Assembly (NCBI RefSeq): GCF_023699985.2
Contig: NC_069684.1
Location: 16,761,001 to 16,825,000 of the forward strand
DNA: 64,000 nucleotides
Source of the DNA: Odocoileus virginianus
Taxonomy: Eukaryota > Chordata > Mammalia > Artiodactyla > Cervidae
Reading direction: 5' to 3'
The notes under the pieces were generated by a model. The model was given only the letters and a program-made list of their open reading frames with translations. It was not told the DNA's origin and did no database searches. A program made the translations under genes and the position numbers. Within the stretch, counting starts at the first letter, position 1; each line of letters starts with the position of its first letter. Of this stretch, positions 43,120 through 51,781 are shown one piece after another.

Positions 43120-43130
43120 AAATGAATGTC

Positions 43131-44159
43131 ACCTGGCTCAGCTTCGAGGCCCACCTGCCCTTGCGCTCTGCCATTTAGATCAATGTTATTATCACTCTTT
43201 CCTCGTTTCCATAATCTTCAGGTTCTCTGCCACTTCATCTCACTAAGGCATCTCCAGTGTTATTTTCATGGGACCCCAAATCAGGGATATCTTGCTTCTA
43301 TTCTTAGAATTTTGCTAATGGACCAAAGTTTCATTTGAAGATTTTTCAGTTTTCTAGGGAATCCTTCTCTCCCTCTCCTTCCACGGGTTTGGGACATGGA
43401 CATATCTCTGAGTGTTTGGTTTCACTCTATGTGGGTGGTATAATGCTGTATCCCACCTGAATTGTCCCTACCACCATACTCAATCAGCTGAGAATGGGGA
43501 CAGGAGCTCTGTCCAGTCCCAGGGTGGCTCCCTGCCCATCTGGAAGCCCTCTCTGAGAATGCAGATGAAAGACTTTGCTCTGGTTTTGACCAGAAGGCTC
43601 AGTCTGGTGTCTGAATCTGATCCATGAAGCCTGACCAAGCGCAGTGGGAAAATCAGCCTTGTGGGCAATTGACATGGAGGCTAAGCTTGAGTTAGAAGGG
43701 AGTTCGTCCAGAGCGGCAACCACAGGTGCAGTCTGCAGGGTTAATGCCCATTGCAAAACAGGAAGACTGCCAAGGCCGGAACCAGAGGGGCAGGGTCAGG
43801 TCAAGGATGTAGGGGAGAGGAGGCCAGATGAGAAGTGGGAGGAGATTGTCAAGGAGCCTTGCAGAGGCTCTTATCAGAGGCCTGCTGTATGGTGGGGGGA
43901 TGGGTTTCAGGGGAGCAAAATGGAAGTTTGCAGCACTGTCCCAGATCCCCAGGGCTGAGCACACCCTCCAGATGTCTGGTTAACATTTCTTCAAGGAGAT
44001 CATATGTAAACAGAACCCCTCGTAGCCACCCTGGTGATACAATGCCCACCCTGGATATAGAACACAGGTATCTCTGGGGCCTATGTCACACTGATGTAGT
44101 AGATGGATCAATTGGGCCTTCATTTATATAAAGCTTCATTCAAATGTTGATTTTTTTTT
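43131..44159. other. Unique sequence, no gene seen
   Basis: Several overlapping frames of 60-104 codons on both strands at 43412-44131 have no recognisable domain. Confidence 0.4.
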
Positions 44160-44285
44160 TAAAGAATCATTTATTCCTTTTCATTCAGCTGTCTACTGAT
44201 GTCCTAGGTACAGTGCTGGGTGACGGGGCAGAAACAAATCAGGTACAGTCTTGACTGTAGTATCTTACAGATTGAGGAGAGAAAT
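44160..44285 (-). mobile_element. L2 LINE tail, antisense
   Basis: aatcatttattccttttcat, gatgtcctaggtacagtgct and gggtgacggggcagaaacaa. Confidence 0.65.
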
Positions 44286-44299
44286 ATATACATAGGGCC

Positions 44300-44390
44300 A
44301 TCATAGCATCATCATCTCCCGATAGTTTCACAATAACCCTGTGAAGTACCCAGGGCTGGCATCGCTATGATCACTTAGCAGAAGTGGCTG
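44300..44390 (-). mobile_element. MIR-like fragment, antisense
   Basis: gtttcacaataaccctgtga then agtacccagggctggcatcg; weak. Confidence 0.45.
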
Positions 44391-44399
44391 ACTTTTCGA

Positions 44400-44493
44400 G
44401 ACTCAGTTTTCTGTGCAATGGTATTTTGGGAACATTAGAACCAATGACATCGGTCAAGTCCTTAGCATCATGCCTGGCATATAGTAATGTTTC
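44400..44493 (+). mobile_element. MIR SINE fragment
   Basis: gactcagttttctgtgcaat, ggtcaagtccttagcatcat and gcctggcatatagtaatg: sense MIR 3' half. Confidence 0.65.
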
Positions 44494-44550
44494 TTGTGTC
44501 TCCTGCATTGGCAGGCAGGTTCTTTACCACTAGCACCACCTGGGAAGCCC
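44494..44550 (-). mobile_element. Bov-tA SINE, tRNA-part fragment, antisense
   Basis: tctcctgcattggcaggcag and accactagcaccacctggga. Its edge serves as the target of the next insertion. Confidence 0.85.
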
Positions 44551-44560
44551 AATTGCCTCA

Positions 44561-44773
44561 CGAAAAGGGAAGTGTTAGTTGCATAGTGTGTCCGACTCTT
44601 TGTGACCCCATAGACTGTAGCCCACCAGGCTCCTCTGCCCATGGGATTCTCCAGGCAAGAATACTGGAGTGGGTTGCCATTCCCTTCTCCAGGGGATCTT
44701 CTCGATCCAGGGTTCAAACCTGGGTCTCCTGCATTGCAGGCAGATTCTTTACTATATGAGCCACCAGGGGAGC
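44561..44773 (-). mobile_element. Bov-tA SINE, antisense
   Basis: Full copy: gttgcatagtgtgtccgact, ccatgggattctccaggcaa, tgcattgcaggcagattctt. cccaattgcctca (44548-44560) and cccaattgcttca (44774-44786) are a 13-bp duplication with one mismatch. Confidence 0.93.
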
Positions 44774-44786
44774 CCCAATTGCTTCA

Positions 44787-45249
44787 TAAATGTTAGCTTG
44801 ATGATGGTTGTGGTAAATTTGGAGATCAGAAGGGTGATCCACTAATGATGAAGGAGGTGTAGACTTAATACCTGGATCTTCTGATTCAAAATTCAATGTA
44901 CTTCCATTACTCTGTACTACCTGGTAAGATGCTATCTTAGAGACAGATGCAGTAGCTGGGTAGTTAAATGCTTTGGATCACTTTTCTACTGTAGAGTTGA
45001 TAGCAAAAATCTATGATTTAGGAGGAAGAGAGGCAAATGGATGTTGGCTATCTGAGTATTAATCACAGCTATGACTCTTCCTGTGTACTGGACTTGCACC
45101 TGAATCAAAGGTCACATGAAGCATTCATTTACAGGGATGAAAGTCAGCTGTGAATTCAGCCTACAGAAGGAGGATTCTCCTCGGTCCAGGCTAATTGAGG
45201 TGGGTGTCAGTTTTGATGAGAAATTTGGCAGATAAGTGGGGACACCCCC
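44787..45249. other. Unique sequence, no gene seen
   Basis: Ends in a C13 run (45245-45257). Nothing else recognised. Confidence 0.45.
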
Positions 45250-45345
45250 CCCCCCCCAGAGGTTCTCATTCAGTAAATCCCTTTCAAGAAATCTGTGTCT
45301 TTAAGACTCTGATGATGAGCAGGTTTGGGAAGGACTGGACTAGCT
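45250..45345 (-). mobile_element. MER5-like hAT fragment, antisense
   Basis: gaggttctcattcagtaaat then gaaatctgtgtctttaagac; diverged, tentative. Confidence 0.4.
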
Positions 45346-46456
45346 ACCCCTCAGGGGTCTCTGTTTTCCTGGGCTTGGCTGCTCCCAGAAAGGAAGGGTC
45401 TAATTAGATTAAAACATGGCTAATTAAAGGCAACTGAACCACAGAGGATGAAATTCAGCAGGAAGCCATGAACTCAGAGAAATGACTTGAATTCTGGCCC
45501 TGGGAAGGGCATGGCCAGTCTGAGCCCTCTGATGGTGGAGCCCTCCTTGGCCTGCTCACAACTGCCAGCAAAAGACCAGTTCTCATGATAGAATAAGCCA
45601 AAAAGTAGGTTTATATTTGTCTTCTAAGTTCTCTGCTAGGTCTGGGCAGAGCTGATGTGGGTAACTGTCGTTAGCAAGTCAGCAAGATCAACCATATCCG
45701 GACACATCGAGAGACCAGACATCTCCAGATTGGCTCATTTCTGACATTCTGCTTCAGGATCCCTTATTCGCTTGCCTTGTCCTTTCAGCCAGATCTTTTG
45801 TCCAACTGTGAGGCAGTGCAAGGATAATAGCACACAGGTTCCCTGAGGTTGGGCAGGTAAACATGTAGGCCCAGGCCAGCCCCTGAGATGACCTCACCCC
45901 CTCTGGGTCACAGTTTCTTGATAAGTAAGCAACAGCTGCGGGTGGTATCCCCATCTCAGAGGATTCTCCAGGCTCCGCTTCCTGACCTCAGCTATAAATC
46001 TTCCCCACTCTGTGCTGTTTTCCCTGGATCTCCTTCTTGAATTCTCCTTGCCTAGATCCTCTGTTTTGATGGTAATTCTCTGAAAGGTTCTCCTTGGATT
46101 GAATTCTGCTTTCCCTTTGAGCCCCTCTTCTCTCCTCATATCCTGTGTCTCTCTGTGAGATTCCATGAGCCCCAGCACCACTGGCTTTCAGGACATAGCA
46201 CCCCTGCCCGAGTCCCATTCCTACAGTTCCTCCTTGTCTGGAGCAGAGGACAAGGATTGGTTTCCAAAGCCTGAGGGGAAACTGGGTGTTTCTATCCCAG
46301 GCAGCACAGGCCCTGAGGTCCAAGAGGAATAAGAACAACAAAAAAAAAAAACAACTGAGAAACAGGCAAGGAAGGAACTGAGCCAGATTGCCTCCCTGGG
46401 CTAGCAGGTCTGTGTGCTTTGGACTAACTTAAAGGTCCAGGAACAAGGAAAATAGA
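45346..46456. other. Unique sequence, no gene seen
   Basis: Possible degraded MIR near 45885-45970. Overlapping minus-strand frames at 45754-46341 lack a recognisable domain. A-run at 46339-46351. Confidence 0.4.
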
Positions 46457-46652
46457 TGGTTCTCAGCCCTGGTTGCACCTTAGAATCACTCAGAGAGCGT
46501 CTAAAGAAAAACACCAATGTCTAGGCCCTATCACAGAGCAATTACAGAATCTCTGGGGATAGTCCTGACATGTGTGTGCTCACATGTGTGTGTTTGTGTG
46601 TGTGTGTTTTAAACCTTCCCAGAAGGGTTTGATGTGTAGCCAGGGTTAAAAA
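46457..46652 (+). mobile_element. MER5-like hAT-Charlie element with (GT)n
   Basis: tggttctcagccctggttgc, accttagaatcactcagaga and cagaatctctggggatagtc match MER5; a GT tract at about 46571-46606 interrupts the right half. Confidence 0.7.
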
Positions 46653-46848
46653 TTCCTTAGATGATGACAGACTCAGATTCCTTTGCCTGGTCTTCAGTGT
46701 TTCTCTCCTCTGTCTTTCCCAGCAGTGCATGGGCAGGTCCTCCCAGAAGCAGCTGGATGGGACAGAGAGAGAGCCAGGGCTTTTGAGAAATGCATGAACT
46801 CAGATCTTGTGCAGATCATCAACTAGTTGTGATCTTTGGCAGGTGTTC

Positions 46849-46858
46849 ACATTTCTAA
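46849..46858. repeat. Target-site duplication, left copy (BovB)
   Basis: acatttctaa is repeated exactly at 48010-48019. Confidence 0.85.
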
Positions 46859-48009
46859 AGTTGGTTTAGAGGCAGAGGAACCAGAGATCAAATTGCTAAC
46901 ATCTGTTGGATCATTGAAAAAGCAAGAGAATTCCAGAAAAACATCTACTTCTGCTTTATTGACTATGCCAAAGCCTTTGACTGTGTGGAACACAACAAAC
47001 TGTGGAAAATTCTTCAAGAGATGGGAATACCAGACCACCTTACCTGCCTTCTGAGAAATCTGTATGCCAGTCAAGAGGCAACAGTTAGAACTGGACATGG
47101 AACAATGGACTGGTTCCAAATTGGGAAAAGGATATGTCAAGGGTGTATATTGTCACCCTGCTTGTTTAACTTATATGCAGAGTACATCATGCCAAATGCC
47201 AGGCTGGATGAAGCACAAGCTGGAATCAAGATTGCCGGGAGAAATATCAATAACCTCAGACATGCAGATGACACCACCCTTATGGCAGAAAGTGAAAAGG
47301 AACTAAATAGCCTCTTGGTGAAAGTGAAAGAGGAGAGTGAAAAAGTTGGCTTTAAACTCAACATTCAAAAAACAAAGATCATGGTATCTGGTCCCATCAC
47401 TTCATGGTAAATAGATGGGGAAACAATGGAAACAGTGACAGGCTTCATTTTTTTTTGGCTCTGAAATCACTGCAGATGGTGACTGCAGCCATGAAATTAA
47501 AAGATGCTTGCTCCTTGGAAGAAGACAGCATATTAAAGGGCAGAGACATTAATTTGCTGACAAAGGTGCATTTAGTCAAAGCTATGGTTTTTCCAGTAGT
47601 CATGTATCGATGTGAGAGTTGGACCATAAAGAAAGCTGAGCACCAAAGAATTGATGCTTTCGAACTGTGGTGTTGGAGAAGACTCTTGAGAGTCCCTTGG
47701 ACTGCAAGGAGATCAAACCAATCAATCCTAAAGGAAATCAGTCCTGACTGATGCTGAAGCTGAAGCTCCAATACTTTGGCCACCTGATGCGAATAACTGA
47801 CTCATTGGAAAAGACCCTGACGCTGGGAATGACTGAAGACAGGAGGAGAAGGGGATGACAGAGGATGAGATGGTTGGATGGCATCATCGACTCGGTGGAC
47901 ATGAGTTTGAGCAAGCTCTGGGAGTTGGTGATGGACAGGGGAGCCAGGTGTGCTGCAGTCCATGGGTTTGCAGAGAATCAGACATGACTGAGCAACTGAA
48001 CTGAACTGA
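46859..48009 (+). mobile_element. BovB (RTE) LINE, 5'-truncated, complete 3' end
   Basis: A 1.15 kb copy starting inside the reverse transcriptase and running to the genuine 3' end with the ctgaactgaactgaa short tandem tail. An exact 10-bp target-site duplication flanks it, so this is an ordinary target-primed insertion. Its last 80 bases resemble the Bov-A SINE tail, as expected because Bov-A derives from BovB. Confidence 0.95.
46862..47410 (+). pseudogene. BovB ORF2 remnant: reverse transcriptase
   Basis: Open for about 183 codons without needing a start codon (the coding start is lost). Motif A (FIDYAKAFD) is at about 46955-46981; QGC-ILSPCLFNLYAEY follows near 47138-47188. The catalytic YADD box reads HADD, with histidine at 47261-47263. 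The frame closes at 47408-47410. Beyond it, a T-run at 47449-47457 coincides with a frame change, and the C-terminal region continues in another frame (47404-47751) up to ISPD. The missing catalytic-box tyrosine and the lost 5' half leave no active enzyme. Confidence 0.92.
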
Positions 48010-48019
48010 ACATTTCTAA

Positions 48020-48216
48020 GGGCTTCCCAGGAGGTGCTCATAGTAAAAAATCCACCTGTCAATGCAGGAGACGTGGGTTCAATCTCTGGGTCAGGAAGAC
48101 TCCCTGGAGGAGGGTATGGCAACCCACTCCAGTATTCTTGCCTGGAGAATCCCCACGGACAGAGGAGCCTGGCATGCTGCAGTCCATAGGATGACAAAGA
48201 GACACAACTAAGCACA
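48020..48216 (+). mobile_element. Bov-tA SINE, directly after BovB
   Basis: ggcttcccaggaggtgctca, atgcaggagacgtgggttca, cagtattcttgcctggagaa, and tail acaaagagacacaactaagc. It begins at the base after the BovB target-site duplication. Confidence 0.92.
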
Positions 48217-48709
48217 GCACATGGAAGGTAGAGGTACCTTTAATGTGTTATAGAAGATATTTAGAAATACACTACCCTTTTCTAAAACCCAAATCAACTC
48301 TGAGTCTTCAACAATGCTTCTCGTTTCTATCAATATGTTAATTCAAACAATCCAGGTATATAGAACTGTCACATAAAGTCATAGTCTCTTTCTGGAATCA
48401 CTTCTGCAATTGCTTCATCAAAGGCATTCTTATGGGCAGCAAACTCATACTGATAGCTTCTGGATGGCTTGAATTCCTTCTGTCACTTTTGCATACTAAC
48501 ACATTGACCAATAGGGATCAGCCTGAAAAAGCGGTATAGGGGAACTTCTAATGTAAAAACTCCAAGTAAAGGTGTCAGAACACAATCTCTGGTGACAGCT
48601 CAGGTTTTGATGTTGTTCAGGCTTACAGCACTGAATCTGAGATGATATCACTAGCACATATGCCAAAGACAGCAATTAGTCATATCATGTGCCAACTCTG
48701 ATCTATCCA
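48217..48709. other. Unique sequence with a short coding-like stretch, antisense
   Basis: On the complement, 48369-48482 is open for 37 codons and ends DYDFM followed by TGA, with the phrase AFDEAIAE inside. An attaaa lies farther downstream near 48236-48241 on the complement. It could be a processed pseudogene of an unidentified gene, or chance. I could not assign it. Confidence 0.2.
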
Positions 48710-48820
48710 TAACAGCTTTGCCCCATAGCATGTGGGACCTTAATTCCCTGACCAGGAATCAAATTCACATTCTATGTTGGAGGCGGATTCTTAACCGCTG
48801 GACCACCAAGGAAGTCCCTG
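48710..48820 (-). mobile_element. CHR-2-type tRNA SINE, antisense
   Basis: gcatgtgggaccttaattcc, ctgaccaggaatcaaattca and cttaaccgctggaccaccaa. Confidence 0.88.
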
Positions 48821-49829
48821 ACACTGACTTCTTGAGGCCTAAATGCCCTTCCAGCCTTTTCCCCAAGCCAGGTTGACTATTGCAGGAATGCTTGGCTCAG
48901 AGCGGCATTTCTCAAGAGCACCCATTCTCACTCCAGCTGGTCTTTGGGTCACCAAATCAATGTTGGCAGTGAACCAGAGATGCCTGAAATTAAGATGCAT
49001 CCTGATGTCCGGTGCTCTCTAAGGCATCATCAGGTCAATCCCCCAGGAGCCTGCAGGTCCACACACGATGCTGGCCTGGTGGTGGCTTTCAAGGAAGACC
49101 TCATAAGCTTGAGAAGTAGGCGTGTCATTCATGTTACTGCAGTTAGAATGGCTTTTGGGGCTACTAACCAAAAGGAAAAAAGTGCCAAATCTCATATCTC
49201 CACTGATTTAGAATCTAGTCATTCAGCTACTCTGTTCTCTGATAATCTTCTTGTAGAATTTAAACTCCATGGAACAAGATCTGTGCTATTGCACTGTAGC
49301 TCACGGAGGTGTTCTGCAGTGTCACCAGAGAAAGGAAGAGAGATTGTGGCCCATATGAGAAGGAGCACATGGGGTGGGGGCGGGGGACAGCTCCTAGGAC
49401 AGAACAATCCATGTCCAGCTAAATAAAAGTCTCCAAGAGTCTTAAACTGTCCAACGGTCAGCTGAGAACAAAAGTAGCAAAACAAAATTGGGTTAAACTT
49501 CAAGGTTAACCAAGTGAAAAGAAATCACATACATAAGACAATCTTTTAAGTCAACTGGCAAGTTTTACAGGAACTAGGTAGTGGTTGGGAAACATTATAC
49601 CAAGGCCAAGGGTGGGGCTAAAGTCAGGCACCCTGGTGGGTTACTGGGGAGGCCACTTCTCTGGCTTGATAGGAGACCAAGAGCTGAAGGGTGATGGCAA
49701 CTGTGCAATTTGCTTCATAATCCAAATTATTTTATAAAATATCTCCCTGTTTTCTTCCAACTTCATGTGAAATTACACCTAGGTATGGCAACAAACATCA
49801 GGATTGCAGTATTAGAGCAAACCTCAGAG
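48821..49829. other. Unique sequence, no gene confirmed
   Basis: A plus-strand frame opens from an ATG at 48980-48982 for about 148 codons to 49426; composition is unremarkable, no domain is seen, and it overlaps an opposed frame at 49219-49503. G-rich patch at 49373-49386. Confidence 0.35.
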
Positions 49830-49985
49830 GTCCTAACTGTGACTTTCTCTACTTTTGGACAGTGTAAGCTAGAGAAGCTGAGAGAGTTAACCAAGGCCAT
49901 ACATCTGTGAGCAGCGGATTCAGGAGAGCCCAGCCCAGCCAGGCCTGAACCCCAGGCCTGGTTCAGTGCTTTTACTAGTACCCAA
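49830..49985 (-). mobile_element. MIR SINE, antisense
   Basis: gaagctgagagagttaacca, aggccatacatctgtgagca, gcctgaaccccaggcctgg. Confidence 0.6.
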
Positions 49986-50409
49986 TCTGATTCCTGATGT
50001 CTGGCCTCTGAGGGTTCTTACTGTGCAACGGCACCATGTTTAATGTGTGCTTTTGTTATAAACTGTATTTATAGCTAATAGCAGCAGTATAAGAAACTCT
50101 TTTGGTGGTAAGAATTGCCTCACTCGATTTTATTTTGCAGGTTGGACACTGACTATAGGAGATTAAAATGGGTTTTTCACTTTCTCTTTTTATTAAAGGA
50201 GATTCCTAATGCAATCTTGTTTCCTGAAGCTTCCACTGGGGAGTGGTGGGCAGCACTCAGGGTATTTATACAATGACAACAAGAAAGTGGTTTTCTCATA
50301 CTCAAAATCAAGGGGTTTCCTGAAGAGCTCAGGAGCTGAAACTGGCCCATATGGAGAAAGCGATTCTGTAAGGCAGAGTAGATTTATAAGCTAAAAGGAT
50401 ATACTCTGG
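49986..50409. other. Unique sequence, no gene seen
   Basis: Nothing recognised. Confidence 0.45.
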
Positions 50410-50640
50410 GGACTTCCTTGGTGGTCCAGTGGTTAAGAATATGCTTTGCAGTGCAGGGAACACAGGTTTGATCCCTGGACGGGGAACTAAGATCCCACAT
50501 GTGCTGTGGGGCAACTAAGCCCATGATCCCATGTACCACAACTAGAGAGATTTCATGAAAGATTTCATATGATGCAACTAAGACCCAATGCAGCTCAATA
50601 AGTAGTAAACAAATAAACAAAAACTTAATGACTTTTTTTT
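50410..50640 (+). mobile_element. CHR-type tRNA SINE
   Basis: gggacttccttggtggtcca, gtttgatccctggacgggga, actaagatcccacatgtgct, caactaagacccaatgcagc, then an A/T tail. Longer than the CHR-2 copies in the window. Confidence 0.9.
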
Positions 50641-51110
50641 TTTAAAGCATACACTCTGTGAAGTTCCTGGAGGAGGAGCCAGTGAGGAAAGACTTTGTGT
50701 GGAAGATGGGACATGTGTTAGTCTTGGGATGGAATGGGACAGATTTATGAATGGGGGCCTCTATGCCAGGGGAAGGAAATGCCAAGAGTAGGGGCAGAGA
50801 CAAAGGAATAAGTAGAACATCTTCACGAAGAGTCAACTGGACTTGGATGGAAGAGGATACGGGGTGGCAGGAAATAAGGCTGGATAATATAGTTCCTGGT
50901 AACCCAACAAGAGGATTGTAAATGTGCCAGCAGAGAAATGGGCAGCCATAGAGAGTCTGAGCAAAGAAGTGACATGCATGAAGTTCTGAAAGATGACTGG
51001 CTTGCCTGGCATTGCAAGACAAGGTGGAGGACGCTTAGACTACAATCAGGAAAACTAGCCATTACAACTATAGTGTAAGATATGAGTATGAAATGTCAAG
51101 AACCAGGGGG
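50641..51110 (-). mobile_element. L2 LINE 3' region, antisense
   Basis: gttcctggaggaggagccag, caagagtaggggcagagaca, gaagtgacatgcatgaagtt and gatgactggcttgcctggca follow antisense L2 block order. The minus-strand frames at 50642-51062 are inside it. Confidence 0.55.
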
Positions 51111-51225
51111 TGCCAGTTCAAATGGAAAGGAAGCTACAAGCATGGTAAACATTTGAAAGGAAAATATTGACCACATGCCACCTGCTCATATTGGCCTTGT
51201 TCATTCCTCAAAGAGATAAAACATC

Positions 51226-51239
51226 AAATACCTCTGCTT
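51226..51239. repeat. Target-site duplication, left copy (L1)
   Basis: aaatacctctgctt is repeated exactly at 51768-51781. Confidence 0.9.
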
Positions 51240-51767
51240 GATGAATGGATGAGGAAGCTGTGGTACATATACACCATGAAATATTACTCAGCCATTAAAA
51301 AGAATTCATTTGAATCAGTTCTAATGAGATGGATGAAACTGGAGCCCATTATACAGAGTGAAGTAAGCCAGAAAGATAAAGACCATTACAGTATACTAAC
51401 ACATATATATGGAATTTAGAAAGATGGTAACAATAACCCTATATGCAAAACAGAAAAAGAGACACAGATGTACAGAATTGTGGACTTTGGGAGAAGGCGA
51501 GGGTGGGATGTTTCAAGAGAACAGCATCGAAACATGTATATTATCTAGGGTGAAACAGATCACCATCCCAGGTTGGGTGCATGAGACAAGTGCTCGGGCC
51601 TGGTGCACTGGGAAGACCCAGAGGGATTGGGTGGAGAGGGAGGTGGGAGGGGGGACTGGGATGGGGAATACAAGTAAATCCATGGCTAATTCATTTCAAT
51701 GTATGACAAAAACCACTGCAATGATGTAAAGTAATTAGCATCCAACTAATAAAAGTAAATGGAAAAA
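51240..51767 (+). mobile_element. Bovid L1 3' end, young, exact duplication
   Basis: A 528-bp 5'-truncated copy: gaagctgtggtacatataca, tggatgaaactggagcccat, gagagggaggtgggaggggg, aaccactgcaatgatgtaaa and an A-rich end. A perfect 14-bp target-site duplication and little apparent decay point to a young insertion. The frame 51409-51729 is inside it. Confidence 0.94.
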
Positions 51768-51781
51768 AAATACCTCTGCTT

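Noticed and set aside
47404..47751. 115-codon frame ending ISPD as a separate gene
   Set aside because: It is the C-terminal part of the same BovB ORF2 in a shifted frame.
48369..48482. 14-3-3 processed pseudogene
   Set aside because: Only AFDEAIAE agrees; the residues on both sides do not match the family.
48980..49426. 148-codon plus-strand frame as a gene
   Set aside because: No domain, no transcript context, and an opposed frame overlaps it.
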